This document shows positions 45,218 to 53,075 of a stretch of 64,000 bases of DNA, piece after piece. The notes beneath the pieces were generated by a model. The model was not told where the DNA came from and did not search any database. It saw only the letters and a program-made list of their open reading frames with translations. How positions within the stretch are numbered: position 1 is the stretch's first letter; each line of letters begins with the position of its first letter. A program made the translations under genes and the position numbers. The stretch is from Desulfomonile tiedjei (GTDB taxonomy: Bacteria; Desulfobacterota; Desulfomonilia; Desulfomonilales; Desulfomonilaceae), in contig JACRDG010000040.1 in NCBI GenBank assembly GCA_016218715.1, forward strand, positions 1 through 64,000, read 5' to 3'.

Positions 45218-46447
45218 ATGAAACGAATGTGTCTGAAGGTCTCGATCATCGCCCTTTCGGTTTTCATGCTCGGCGCATGGGGGTTCACCGGCAACGCCGC
45301 GGCTGCGGATACCATCAAGCTGGGCTTCGTTGCCGACATATCAGGGGTCGGGGCTTCCTTCTACAAATCCCAGAAGGCAGCCATCGATCTCTTCATAGAG
45401 CAGACCAATGCTGCCGGTGGCGTGCTCGGGAAGAAACTGGAAGTCGTCGCGCGTGACGCCCAGCTCAAGCCCGACGTCGGCGCCAACGTGGCGAGGGAGT
45501 TGATCCTGAGCGAGAAGTGCGATTTCCTTATCGGGCCCACCAGCAGCGCAGTGGCTCTGGCAGTAACGAAGGTGGCCAAGGAATTCAAAAAGATCGTCTA
45601 CTTTCACACGTCCAACACGGAGGCACTGACCACTACCGATTTCCAGCCCTACATGTTCCAGGTGGTCCCGAACACCGGGATCGAAGCCAGAGGTATCGCC
45701 CTCTTTCTCTCTGACAAGCCATACACGAAATATGCGTACATCGGTCCCGATTACGCGTACGGCCAGACTCAGTGGGCAAGTTTCAAAGCCGAACTTGAGA
45801 AACGGAAACCCGATGCGAAAATCCTCGAGATCGTCTGGGTCAAACTGGGAGAATCCAATTATTCACCATACATTCCGACCCTTATGGCAAAAGGTCCTGA
45901 AGTTATCTTCAGCAGCTTCTGGGGAGGCCAGTTGAGCGGCTTTATCAAACAGGCGATCCCGTATGGGCTCTTCAAGAAAGCAACGATCACCTCGCTCTTT
46001 GACCTCGATATGCTCAGGGCTGCCGGCAAGGATATGCCCGAAGGGCTGCTGGGATATGCTCGCTGCCCGTTCTATGCGGTGGATAACCCCCAGATGGCCG
46101 CTTTCGTAAAGACCTATTATGAGAAGAACAAGGAGTGGCCTGCGGACTGGGCCATTATGGCGTATGACGGGCTCATCGCCCTGACCGAGGCGATCAAGAA
46201 GGCGAATTCGACCGACTCGGACCAGGTCGTCAAAGCCCTCGAGGGCCTCAAGTTCAAGTCGCTTCGCGGCGAGCGGTTCATTCGGCCCGAAGACCACATG
46301 GCAAATGTGGGCATCTACGTGGGCACTACTACAAAGGACCCGAAGTATGAGGACTTCCTCATTATGAAGGACGTCGTGGAAGTCCCGGCCGAAAAGGTCT
46401 GGCTCCCCGTCGACGAGGTTAAGAAGCTGCAAGGCGGGAACAAGTAA
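45218..46447 (+). CDS. livK: Branched-chain amino acid-type ABC substrate-binding protein (LivK family)
   Basis: 409 residues with a signal peptide (cleavage probably after NAAAA) and a type I periplasmic binding fold: IKLGFVADISGVGASFY at the mature N-terminus, LIGPTSSAVALAV and YIGPDYAYGQTQW. LivK-like proteins in anaerobes with acyl-CoA synthetases often bind aromatic or aliphatic acids rather than leucine; that is inference here. It is the second gene of the operon, 215 bp after the SDR, and is followed by a hairpin that would raise its expression above that of the permeases. Confidence 0.92.
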   Translation: MKRMCLKVSIIALSVFMLGAWGFTGNAAAADTIKLGFVADISGVGASFYKSQKAAIDLFIEQTNAAGGVLGKKLEVVARDAQLKPDVGANVARELILSEKCDFLIGPTSSAVALAVTKVAKEFKKIVYFHTSNTEALTTTDFQPYMFQVVPNTGIEARGIALFLSDKPYTKYAYIGPDYAYGQTQWASFKAELEKRKPDAKILEIVWVKLGESNYSPYIPTLMAKGPEVIFSSFWGGQLSGFIKQAIPYGLFKKATITSLFDLDMLRAAGKDMPEGLLGYARCPFYAVDNPQMAAFVKTYYEKNKEWPADWAIMAYDGLIALTEAIKKANSTDSDQVVKALEGLKFKSLRGERFIRPEDHMANVGIYVGTTTKDPKYEDFLIMKDVVEVPAEKVWLPVDEVKKLQGGNK

Positions 46448-46460
46448 CACGGATGACGGT

Positions 46461-46504
46461 GGTTACTCCCTCCGGTACAGTGGTACAGTCCGGCGGGAGT
46501 AACC
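46461..46504 (+). terminator. Hairpin after livK (attenuator or mRNA stabiliser)
   Basis: GGTTACTCCCTCCGG (46461-46475) pairs with CCGGCGGGAGTAACC (46490-46504) with one mismatch, starting 13 nt after the stop codon. There is no U-tract. Such hairpins after binding-protein genes commonly set the high binding-protein-to-permease ratio. Confidence 0.6.
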
Positions 46505-46542
46505 GTTCGCCCAAGTCCTGATAAGCGTTTTCATTGAACGGC

Positions 46543-46586
46543 GGCAATCATTGACCGGGATAGGCCCAACGGGATGGAAGCACGAT
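46543..46586 (+). repeat. ~45-nt dispersed intergenic repeat, copy D
   Basis: GGCAATCATTGACCGGGATAGGCCCAAC... ends with GGAAGCACGAT. It is closest to the copy at 62145-62188, with which it shares ATAGGCCCAAC. It lies in the 345-bp livK-livH gap, which also holds GGCTGC-AAA-GCAGCC (~46606) and no gene. Confidence 0.6.
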
Positions 46587-46792
46587 GGGGGAGGCTTGGA
46601 GGGGCGGCTGCAAAGCAGCCGGGGTGTCGCCGAGAGGTCGGAAAGGCTCTGAGAAGAAGCTAGGCACCTCACTGCAAGCTGGCAACGGGTCTGATCAAGT
46701 CTCTCGGCAGTTCCCCCAGGGCGCCCCCTCCATCCTCACCGGGCGCCGAGCCGCCTCAAGCCTGGTGAACTACTACGGGCGGTGGAATAACC

Positions 46793-47677
46793 ATGACCAA
46801 GGAATACCTCCTCTTTATGCTCATCAATGGCCTGAGCGAAGGGATGCTCCTGTTCATCATCGCATCGGGGCTTTCGCTGGTTTTCGGGGTGCTCAGAGTG
46901 ATCAACTTCGCTCACGGGTCCCTGTATATGATCGGAGCATTTGTCGCTTATTCGCTCTCGACGCTCCTTACCACCGGATCGCTCATGAGTTTTCTGGTCC
47001 TGCTCCTGGTGGTTCCTCCGGTGATCGCGGTGCTCGGCTTCTTTCTCGAGGTGACCCTGTTTCGGCGGGTTTACCGGGAAGAGCACCTGTTGCAGCTTCT
47101 GCTGACGTACGCTCTCGTACTCATCCTTGACGACGTGGTGCGAGTTATCTGGGGCGGAGACCCGCGCAATGTAGCCCGTCCGGAGCTCCTGGCCGGTTCG
47201 GTGGACATTCTGGGATTGGCGCTGCCCACCTACAACGTCTTCATCTTAGGTGTCGGGCCCGTCGTTGCGATTGGATTGTGGCTTCTGCTCTACCGGACCC
47301 GGTCCGGGAACATTATTCGAGCGGCGGTTTCCTATCCTGACACTCTGGGAGCGCTGGGAGTCAACGTCTCCTGGGTCATGACCGCGACCTTCATGCTGGG
47401 ATGCTGGCTTGCAGGTTTGGGCGGTGTGCTGGTGGCATCTCTCGCGAGCATCGACCTGGGCATCGGCATGCAGAAGATCATAGAGTGCTTTGCCGTGGTT
47501 GTCATCGGCGGCCTCGGAAGCGTCGGCGGAGCCCTCCTCGGATCACTGATCATCGGGACCGGGATAACCTTCTTCCAACTGCCTTTCGGCCGATGGGCAC
47601 TCATTTTCCCGTACCTCATGATGGCCGTCGTCCTGATCGTGAGACCGTGGGGTCTCTTTGGAAGACCAGAACGGTGA
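46793..47677 (+). CDS. livH: Branched-chain ABC transporter permease LivH
   Basis: 294 residues, ~8 membrane helices. LivH signatures are ASGLSLVFGVLRVINFAHGS at the N-terminus and VVIGGLGSVGGALLGSLIIG near the C-terminus. It pairs with LivM to form the membrane channel. GGTGGA precedes the ATG by 6 nt. It ends 9 bp before livM. Confidence 0.93.
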   Translation: MTKEYLLFMLINGLSEGMLLFIIASGLSLVFGVLRVINFAHGSLYMIGAFVAYSLSTLLTTGSLMSFLVLLLVVPPVIAVLGFFLEVTLFRRVYREEHLLQLLLTYALVLILDDVVRVIWGGDPRNVARPELLAGSVDILGLALPTYNVFILGVGPVVAIGLWLLLYRTRSGNIIRAAVSYPDTLGALGVNVSWVMTATFMLGCWLAGLGGVLVASLASIDLGIGMQKIIECFAVVVIGGLGSVGGALLGSLIIGTGITFFQLPFGRWALIFPYLMMAVVLIVRPWGLFGRPER

Positions 47678-47686
47678 TGGTGAAAG

Positions 47687-48667
47687 ATGGACAGTCAAGC
47701 CGTTAATCAGTCGCAGTCCGGGAACCTGAATCGTCCGGGAACTGTCGCGATCGTCGTGGCTCTGGTTTTGCTCCCGTTTATCTTAAGCCAATTCGGCCGA
47801 ACAGGGGAGTTCTGGATCTGGGTTACCACGGAGATGATCATCACGGGGCTATTCGCCATGAGCCTCAACCTCATTCTCGGTTTCGGCGGCATGGTGAGTT
47901 TCGGCCACGCGGCCTTTTTCGGAGTTGGCGCTTATACGGTGGCTCTCCTCATGAAGAAGGCCGGCGTACCGCTGTTTCTGGCCCTATTGGCCGCGCCGGT
48001 TGCCGCAGCTATCGCGGCGGCAATCATCGGCTGGTTTTGCGTGCGTTTGATTGGGCTCTATTTTGCCATCCTTACGCTCGCGTTCAGTCAGCTCCTGTAC
48101 ATGATCGTATTCCAGTGGTACACCTTTACCGGAGGTGACGACGGCATACACGGGATTCCCAGGCCGGAGTTTCTCGGGCCGACCAGCTATTACCTCTTGT
48201 GCCTGGCCATTTTCCTCGTCTGTTTCATGCTCATGCGCATGATCGTCAATTCCTCCTTTGGTTTGAGCATTCGGACCATCCGAGAAAACATGGAACGGGC
48301 GAAATTCATCGGTATCAACGTCAGGCGGTACCAATGGATCAATTTCATTATCGCCGGTGCGTTTGCTGGACTGGCGGGAGGGTTGCTCTGCGAGCTGAAC
48401 CGGTTCGCCCAGACGGAGTTCCTCCATTGGAGCAAGTCCGCGGAGCCGATTCTGGGCAGTCTCGTGGGCGGTATGTACTCGCTGGCAGGTCCCGCAGTGG
48501 GTTCAGCTGTCCTGATCTTCATGAAGATTATCCTCCAGCAGCTACACAGGAGCATGGTCGAAATGTGGGCGATTGTGCTCGGCTCCATATTGCTGGTGGT
48601 GGTCCTGTTCGCGCCCGGTGGTTTGGCAAGCCTGTACCAGAAACTGTTTCGCAAATCCGACTCGTGA
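47687..48667 (+). CDS. livM: Branched-chain ABC transporter permease LivM
   Basis: 326 residues, ~9-10 membrane helices. The hallmark LNLILGFGGMVSFGHAAFFG is present, as is the EAA-like loop RTIRENMERAKFIGINV that contacts the ATPases. It is 9 bp after livH and 31 bp before livG in the same operon. Confidence 0.93.
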   Translation: MDSQAVNQSQSGNLNRPGTVAIVVALVLLPFILSQFGRTGEFWIWVTTEMIITGLFAMSLNLILGFGGMVSFGHAAFFGVGAYTVALLMKKAGVPLFLALLAAPVAAAIAAAIIGWFCVRLIGLYFAILTLAFSQLLYMIVFQWYTFTGGDDGIHGIPRPEFLGPTSYYLLCLAIFLVCFMLMRMIVNSSFGLSIRTIRENMERAKFIGINVRRYQWINFIIAGAFAGLAGGLLCELNRFAQTEFLHWSKSAEPILGSLVGGMYSLAGPAVGSAVLIFMKIILQQLHRSMVEMWAIVLGSILLVVVLFAPGGLASLYQKLFRKSDS

Positions 48668-48698
48668 TGCATCCCCATGGTGGACGGTAAAGCTCAAA

Positions 48699-49454
48699 AT
48701 GGCCAATCATATTCTGAGCATCGAGCACGTATCCAAGTCATTTGAAGGCCTCCAGGTCTTCAACGACGTGAGTTTTGCCATTGCCGAAGGAGAACTGAGT
48801 TCTATCATCGGGCCCAACGGCGCGGGCAAGACGACCCTCTTCAATCTGATCACCGGGTACCACATCCCTGACGACGGCAAGATCGTTTTCGAAGGAAGAA
48901 ACATCGCGGGGATGCAGCCATTCGACATTGTACGGCTCGGGATGGCGCGGGCCTTTCAGCGGACCAACATCTTTCCCCGCATGTCTGTGCTGGAGAATGT
49001 GCTCACGACAGTCATTACCCGGCAGAAGGGAAACCTGAACTTCGTAACCCCCACAAGGAATCTCAAGTCAGCGCACGATCGGGCGTACGAGATCCTGGAG
49101 GGGGTTGGGCTCGCGGACATGGCCCAGCGACTGAGCGGCACCCTGGCACACGGGAACCAGAAGCGGCTCGACATTGCCGTAGCCCTGGCTTTGGAGCCGA
49201 AACTGCTTCTCCTGGACGAGCCGACCGCCGGGATGAGCCCGGAAGAGCGCTGGCAAACCGTGGAATTGGTCAAGCAGCTTTGGGAGCGTCTGAAAATAAC
49301 CATGCTCTTCATCGAGCACGACATGGACATCGTGTTCGGCATTTCGCAGACCGTACGGGTCCTGTGCTACAAGACGCTCCTTGCGGAAGGGACCCCGAAG
49401 GAAATCTCGGCCAATCAGCAGGTCATCGAAGCATACCTGGGGGAAGAGGTTTAG
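48699..49454 (+). CDS. livG: Branched-chain ABC transporter ATP-binding protein LivG
   Basis: 251 residues. Walker A is GPNGAGKT and Walker B is LLLLDEPTAGM. The ABC signature reads LAHGNQKRLDIA rather than the usual LSxGxQ, as in other LivG proteins. The C-terminal EEV... end is of LivG type. The start is the ATG at 48699; frames opening earlier overlap livM in another frame. It ends 2 bp before livF. Confidence 0.93.
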   Translation: MANHILSIEHVSKSFEGLQVFNDVSFAIAEGELSSIIGPNGAGKTTLFNLITGYHIPDDGKIVFEGRNIAGMQPFDIVRLGMARAFQRTNIFPRMSVLENVLTTVITRQKGNLNFVTPTRNLKSAHDRAYEILEGVGLADMAQRLSGTLAHGNQKRLDIAVALALEPKLLLLDEPTAGMSPEERWQTVELVKQLWERLKITMLFIEHDMDIVFGISQTVRVLCYKTLLAEGTPKEISANQQVIEAYLGEEV

Positions 49455-49456
49455 CC

Positions 49457-50161
49457 ATGCTGTTGCAGGTCCAAGGAATCAACACCTATTATGGACTGAG
49501 TCATGTCCTCTTCGATGTCTCCCTGGAAGTGGACCGAGGAGAGGTTGTGGTACTGCTCGGCAGGAACGGTGCGGGAAAGACTACAACGATGCGCAGCATC
49601 ATGGGCCTGACCGCGCCTAAGGAAGGGAAAGTCCTTTTCAATGGCCGGGATGTGACCGGATTGGTCCCGTACAAAGTCGCGCGGCTGGGAATGGGCTTTG
49701 TGCCCGAAGATCGCCGGATCTTTCCCGACCTCACCGTGGCTGCCAACCTGGATGTGGGGCACAAGGAGACCAGTGGCAAGCCGAAGCAGTGGACGGTCGA
49801 GCGCGTCTACGAATTCTTTCCGCGGCTCAAGGAGCTGTCCAAACGTCGCGGCGGCTATCTAAGCGGCGGCGAACAACAGATGCTCACCATCGCTCGAACC
49901 CTTATGGGCGATCCGGATCTCCTCCTCCTCGACGAACCATCCGAAGGTCTCGCGCCGATCATCGTCAAGGTGCTCGGCGAATTCATCGACGTGATGAAGA
50001 AGGAAGGGATGACCATTCTCCTGTCGGAACAGAATGTGAAGTTCTCGCTGAAACACTCCGACCGCGCGTACATCGTGGACAACGGCCACATCAAGTACCA
50101 GGGAACCATCTCGGACTTGGAAAAGGACGAAGAGATCAAGAAGCGCTACCTGGCGGTCTGA
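49457..50161 (+). CDS. livF: Branched-chain ABC transporter ATP-binding protein LivF
   Basis: 234 residues. Walker A is GRNGAGKTTT, the signature is LSGGEQQML, Walker B is LLLLDEPSEGL and the switch His is replaced by Gln in LLSEQN, as usual for LivF. GINTYYGLSHVL is the standard N-terminal strand. It starts 2 bp after livG, so the two are translationally coupled. A GGGGGAAC-type hairpin follows. Confidence 0.93.
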   Translation: MLLQVQGINTYYGLSHVLFDVSLEVDRGEVVVLLGRNGAGKTTTMRSIMGLTAPKEGKVLFNGRDVTGLVPYKVARLGMGFVPEDRRIFPDLTVAANLDVGHKETSGKPKQWTVERVYEFFPRLKELSKRRGGYLSGGEQQMLTIARTLMGDPDLLLLDEPSEGLAPIIVKVLGEFIDVMKKEGMTILLSEQNVKFSLKHSDRAYIVDNGHIKYQGTISDLEKDEEIKKRYLAV

Positions 50162-50184
50162 TATCCCTGCACGATCGAAGACGT

Positions 50185-50236
50185 AAATTTAGGGGGAACC
50201 TCTTTTGACAACGTTCTCCCTAACTTACTTCTTTGA
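50185..50236 (+). terminator. GGGGGAAC-family hairpin, copy 2
   Basis: AGGGGGAAC (50191-50199) pairs with GTTCTCCCT (50213-50221), one G-U pair, followed by TTACTTCTTTGA. It lies 24-30 bp after the livF stop. It shares its start (TAAATT.GGGGGAA) and tail with 61181-61236. Confidence 0.6.
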
Positions 50237-50281
50237 TGGCGAACCGATATCAGACGCCCTGTGGCGTACTGAGGTAGTACC

Positions 50282-50302
50282 GCAAGCGCTTCCGGCGCTT
50301 GC
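50282..50302. repeat. Perfect 8-bp inverted repeat before the acyl-CoA synthetase gene
   Basis: GCAAGCGC-TTCCG-GCGCTTGC. It could be an operator or a processing hairpin in the 249-bp livF-synthetase gap. Confidence 0.45.
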
Positions 50303-50410
50303 AATCTCAAGAGTTTTGGGGAAGAGGAGTGCGGAGAGAAGCCCTTTTGCAAATGGGCGTCTTCCCGCAATGCTTCCGCAAGATCTTGGGGTTCCAACCA
50401 GGAGGCCGCA

Positions 50411-51946
50411 ATGAATCTTGGGACATTGACTGCTCGGCATGCCAGATGCATGCCGGATCGCCTGGCGGTTGTATTCGGTGACAAGCGTCTGACCTGGCGG
50501 GAATTCAATCAGCGGGTCAACCGGCTGGCCAATGCGTTCCTGGGCCTTGGAATTGCCAAGGGAGAGAAGATCGCGACGATCCTCCCCAATTCGCTGGAAT
50601 TGCTCGAAACCTACTGGGCGGTGGCGAAGATGGGTGCGGTTGTGGTACCGCTCAGTCCGCTCACCCGGCGCCGTGGCCTGATTAGCATGCTGAACAACTC
50701 CGACTCCGTTTGCGTGATCACCGATTCGGCCTTTGTCGAGCACCTGAACGCGGTGCGTTCGGATTTGAACATCCTCGCGGATCGGTTCCTGGTGACCGAT
50801 GCGGCCGATCTCGCCGGTTATCGGCATTATGCGGCCCTGACCTCAGCCGCCGGTGCGGACGAGCCGAGAAGGGTCGAGATCGCGGATTCCGATCTGTTCA
50901 ACATCATGTACACGAGCGGAACGACCGGCGACCCAAAGGGGATCGTTCACACCCATTACGTGCGGGGCATGTACTGTTCCCTCATGGCCTCAGCGTACCG
51001 CATGACCCCCGAAAGCGTGGTGTTGCACTCAGGGGCAATAGTCTTCAACGGTGCGTTTGTTACGCTCATGCCGAGCTTCTTTCTCGGCGCGACGTATGTG
51101 CTGGAGAAGCAATTCAACGCGGAATCCTTCGTCGAAGTGGTCAGGCGCGAGCGCGTCACGCATACCATGATGGTGCCGTCACAGATCGTCTCGTTGTTGC
51201 ACACGCCAAGTTTTTCCGTTGAAGCGCTCGAGTCGCTGGAAATGATCCTGTCGCTGGGAGCGCCGTTGCACCAGGAGCACAAGGACGAGCTGTGCCGTCG
51301 GCTTCCAGGAAGGCTGTACGAGCTGTATGGGCTCACCGAAGGGTTCGTCACGATCCTTGATAAGAACGACGTGGCAGCGAAGCCTTCGTCGGTTGGGGTG
51401 ACGCCGCCTTTCTTTGAGATGCGCATCGTCAACGAGCAGGGCAGGGACGTTCCACCCGGCGAGGTCGGAGAGATCGTCGGCCGCGGACCGATCCTCATGC
51501 CAGGTTACTACAAGCGCCCTGATCTCACCGCAAATGCGATCGTTGACGGTTGGCTCTACAGCGGAGACATGGGGTACGTGGACGACGATGGATACCTGTA
51601 CCTCGTGGACCGCAAGAAAGACCTGATCATCTCCGGTGGAATAAACGTCTATCCTCGAGATATAGAGGAAATCGCGGTTCAGCACCCAGCAGTACGGGAA
51701 GCAGCGGTTTTCGGCATCCCCCACGACCGGTGGGGTGAGACCCCGCTCGCCGCGGTGATACTCCACGAACCGGGTAGCGCCACCGCCGAGGAGCTGCGCG
51801 ACTGGATCAACCAGCGCATCGAGGCCCGGTACCAGCGAGTCGATGCTGTGGTCGTCGTGGACGATTTCCCAAGGAGCACTGCGGGTAAGACCCTCAAGCG
51901 GGTAATGCGGGAACCCTACTGGGCTGAGCGCGGGACCAAGATTTAG
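50411..51946 (+). CDS. Acyl-CoA synthetase (AMP-forming), last gene of the ABC operon
   Basis: A 511-residue ANL enzyme. TSGTTGDPKG is at 168-177, LYGLTEG is the adenylate motif, YSGDMG and DRKKDLIISGGINVYP span the hinge, and K493 in TAGKTLKR is the acyl-adenylation lysine. AGGAGG lies 4 nt before the ATG. It is distinct from both synthetases in the 9-27 kb block. It presumably activates the acid imported by the Liv-type transporter. It ends 20 bp before the convergent usp gene; no terminator is seen between them. Confidence 0.9.
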   Translation: MNLGTLTARHARCMPDRLAVVFGDKRLTWREFNQRVNRLANAFLGLGIAKGEKIATILPNSLELLETYWAVAKMGAVVVPLSPLTRRRGLISMLNNSDSVCVITDSAFVEHLNAVRSDLNILADRFLVTDAADLAGYRHYAALTSAAGADEPRRVEIADSDLFNIMYTSGTTGDPKGIVHTHYVRGMYCSLMASAYRMTPESVVLHSGAIVFNGAFVTLMPSFFLGATYVLEKQFNAESFVEVVRRERVTHTMMVPSQIVSLLHTPSFSVEALESLEMILSLGAPLHQEHKDELCRRLPGRLYELYGLTEGFVTILDKNDVAAKPSSVGVTPPFFEMRIVNEQGRDVPPGEVGEIVGRGPILMPGYYKRPDLTANAIVDGWLYSGDMGYVDDDGYLYLVDRKKDLIISGGINVYPRDIEEIAVQHPAVREAAVFGIPHDRWGETPLAAVILHEPGSATAEELRDWINQRIEARYQRVDAVVVVDDFPRSTAGKTLKRVMREPYWAERGTKI

Positions 51947-51966
51947 AGCTAGGTAGGGCAAAAACG

Positions 51967-52665
51967 CTATTGGAGCTGACCGAGCGGTTCTCGTTCCGAG
52001 ACGATGACGAGCGGGATGGAGAGTCTTCGGGAGATTTTCTCGACCATCCGTTGCCGGCCGCGGCTCCCTGCCGAGTGTTCTGTCGGTTTACTCGGATCGT
52101 AGACCGCCATGACGATGTCGGTGTGCCGGGTCGCATACCGGTAGAGCCTTTCCCGCACGTCGCCCGAGCGCACGGTCACTCGGAAGGGAATCCTTTCGGT
52201 CTTCAGCTGTTGCAGCAGGCCGCTTAGCCTTTCGGACAGCTCTGTCCCCATGCGCGTCAACCGTGCAGCCTCGAGTTCGTCGGCAGATTCGTCGATGAGT
52301 TGGAGAATGTCCATCTGCGCACCCGTTCGCTTGCACGCGCCCAGCGCGTACTGGAACGCCGCCTCATCAGGGGTCTTTCCTTCGATCACCAGCAGTACGG
52401 TCCTCTGCCTCTCCGCGGGGTGTAGCGTCTCCGTGGCGGTCTGGAAGTCCCCGGCTTGAGCGAACACAGAAGCAGTCACGTGATCCTGCAACTTCTGAAA
52501 GAAGCTCCGCGACTCCGACTCGCGCACGGCATGCGCGCGCCGGTTTTCCTGCGCGTGCAGAGACTGCGCCTCCTCCATGTATTGTCGTGCCGTCTCGTGT
52601 TCTCCCGCTTCCGCAAAGGTGATAGCGTTGAGCATGGCCGTGATTTTTTCCTTTGCTCTCTTCAT
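51967..52665 (-). CDS. UspA-like protein with helical N-terminal domain
   Basis: 232 residues. The N-terminal ~88 are helical and charged (EAGEHETARQYMEEAQ, AQAGDFQTATETLH look like two TPR-like repeats). The rest is a universal-stress-type alpha/beta domain (TVLLVIEGKTPDEAAFQYAL ... IPLVIVSE). The ATP-binding motif G-2X-G-9X-G(S/T) is missing (YDPSKPTEHSAG), so it probably does not bind ATP. The ATG at 52665 is chosen because GGAGG lies 5 nt upstream; the earlier ATG overlaps that site. A sigma-54-like promoter lies 33-48 bp upstream. Confidence 0.8.
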   Translation of the reverse strand: MKRAKEKITAMLNAITFAEAGEHETARQYMEEAQSLHAQENRRAHAVRESESRSFFQKLQDHVTASVFAQAGDFQTATETLHPAERQRTVLLVIEGKTPDEAAFQYALGACKRTGAQMDILQLIDESADELEAARLTRMGTELSERLSGLLQQLKTERIPFRVTVRSGDVRERLYRYATRHTDIVMAVYDPSKPTEHSAGSRGRQRMVEKISRRLSIPLVIVSEREPLGQLQ

Positions 52666-52697
52666 GGTGACCTCCATATTCTCCTCATCGCTCCCCT

Positions 52698-52713
52698 AAC
52701 AAGTTTCGTGCCA
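52698..52713 (-). promoter_or_regulatory. Sigma-54 promoter candidate of the Usp-like gene
   Basis: The minus strand reads TGGCACGAAACTTGTT: a perfect -24 box and TTG of the -12 box, but GT instead of GC at -12. The leader is ~21 nt. It faces away from the NtrC-type regulator operon across the same intergenic region. Confidence 0.5.
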
Positions 52714-52857
52714 ACTCGAGGATGCATCCATATTCTACCGAAAAGATAGGAATAAGTGCTTCGGTTCCCTGGGCCAGGACGTGCCGGTAGTACACGATTG
52801 CAACGCGATCGGGCCAGGACGGGCAATAATCCAGCATAATCGGTATGATACATATTT

Positions 52858-53036
52858 GTTGCATCGCGAGGCATTATGTTGCATAATGTAACGTGAGGGT
52901 TCCGCGTGAATCCTTCGCGGAAGGAAGTGACGGCCGCTTGCTCGGTTTGCAGACTCCTTCCAGCCATGGGGGCCATGACGGAGCGCCGGAGGAATCCCCG
53001 TGGAATGAAAGTTGCATATCGTAACGCGAGAGGTTC
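52858..53036. repeat. Set of GTTGCAT...CGYGAG direct repeats upstream of the kinase gene
   Basis: Units begin at 52858 (GTTGCATCGCGAGG), 52878 (GTTGCATAATGTAACGTGAG) and 53011 (GTTGCATATCGTAACGCGAG). The 52878 unit overlaps a perfect inverted repeat, ATTATG-TTG-CATAAT. The array lies within the 410-bp divergent intergenic region and ends 40 bp before the kinase start, as expected for binding sites of a regulator. Confidence 0.6.
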
Positions 53037-53075
53037 ACCCACTCCACCCAGAGGAACCACGCGAGGGACCGATCC

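Noticed and set aside
46585-47130. Plus-strand open frame of 181 codons before livH
   Set aside because: Runs into livH in another frame, has no ribosome site and a low-complexity Arg/Gly-rich sequence.
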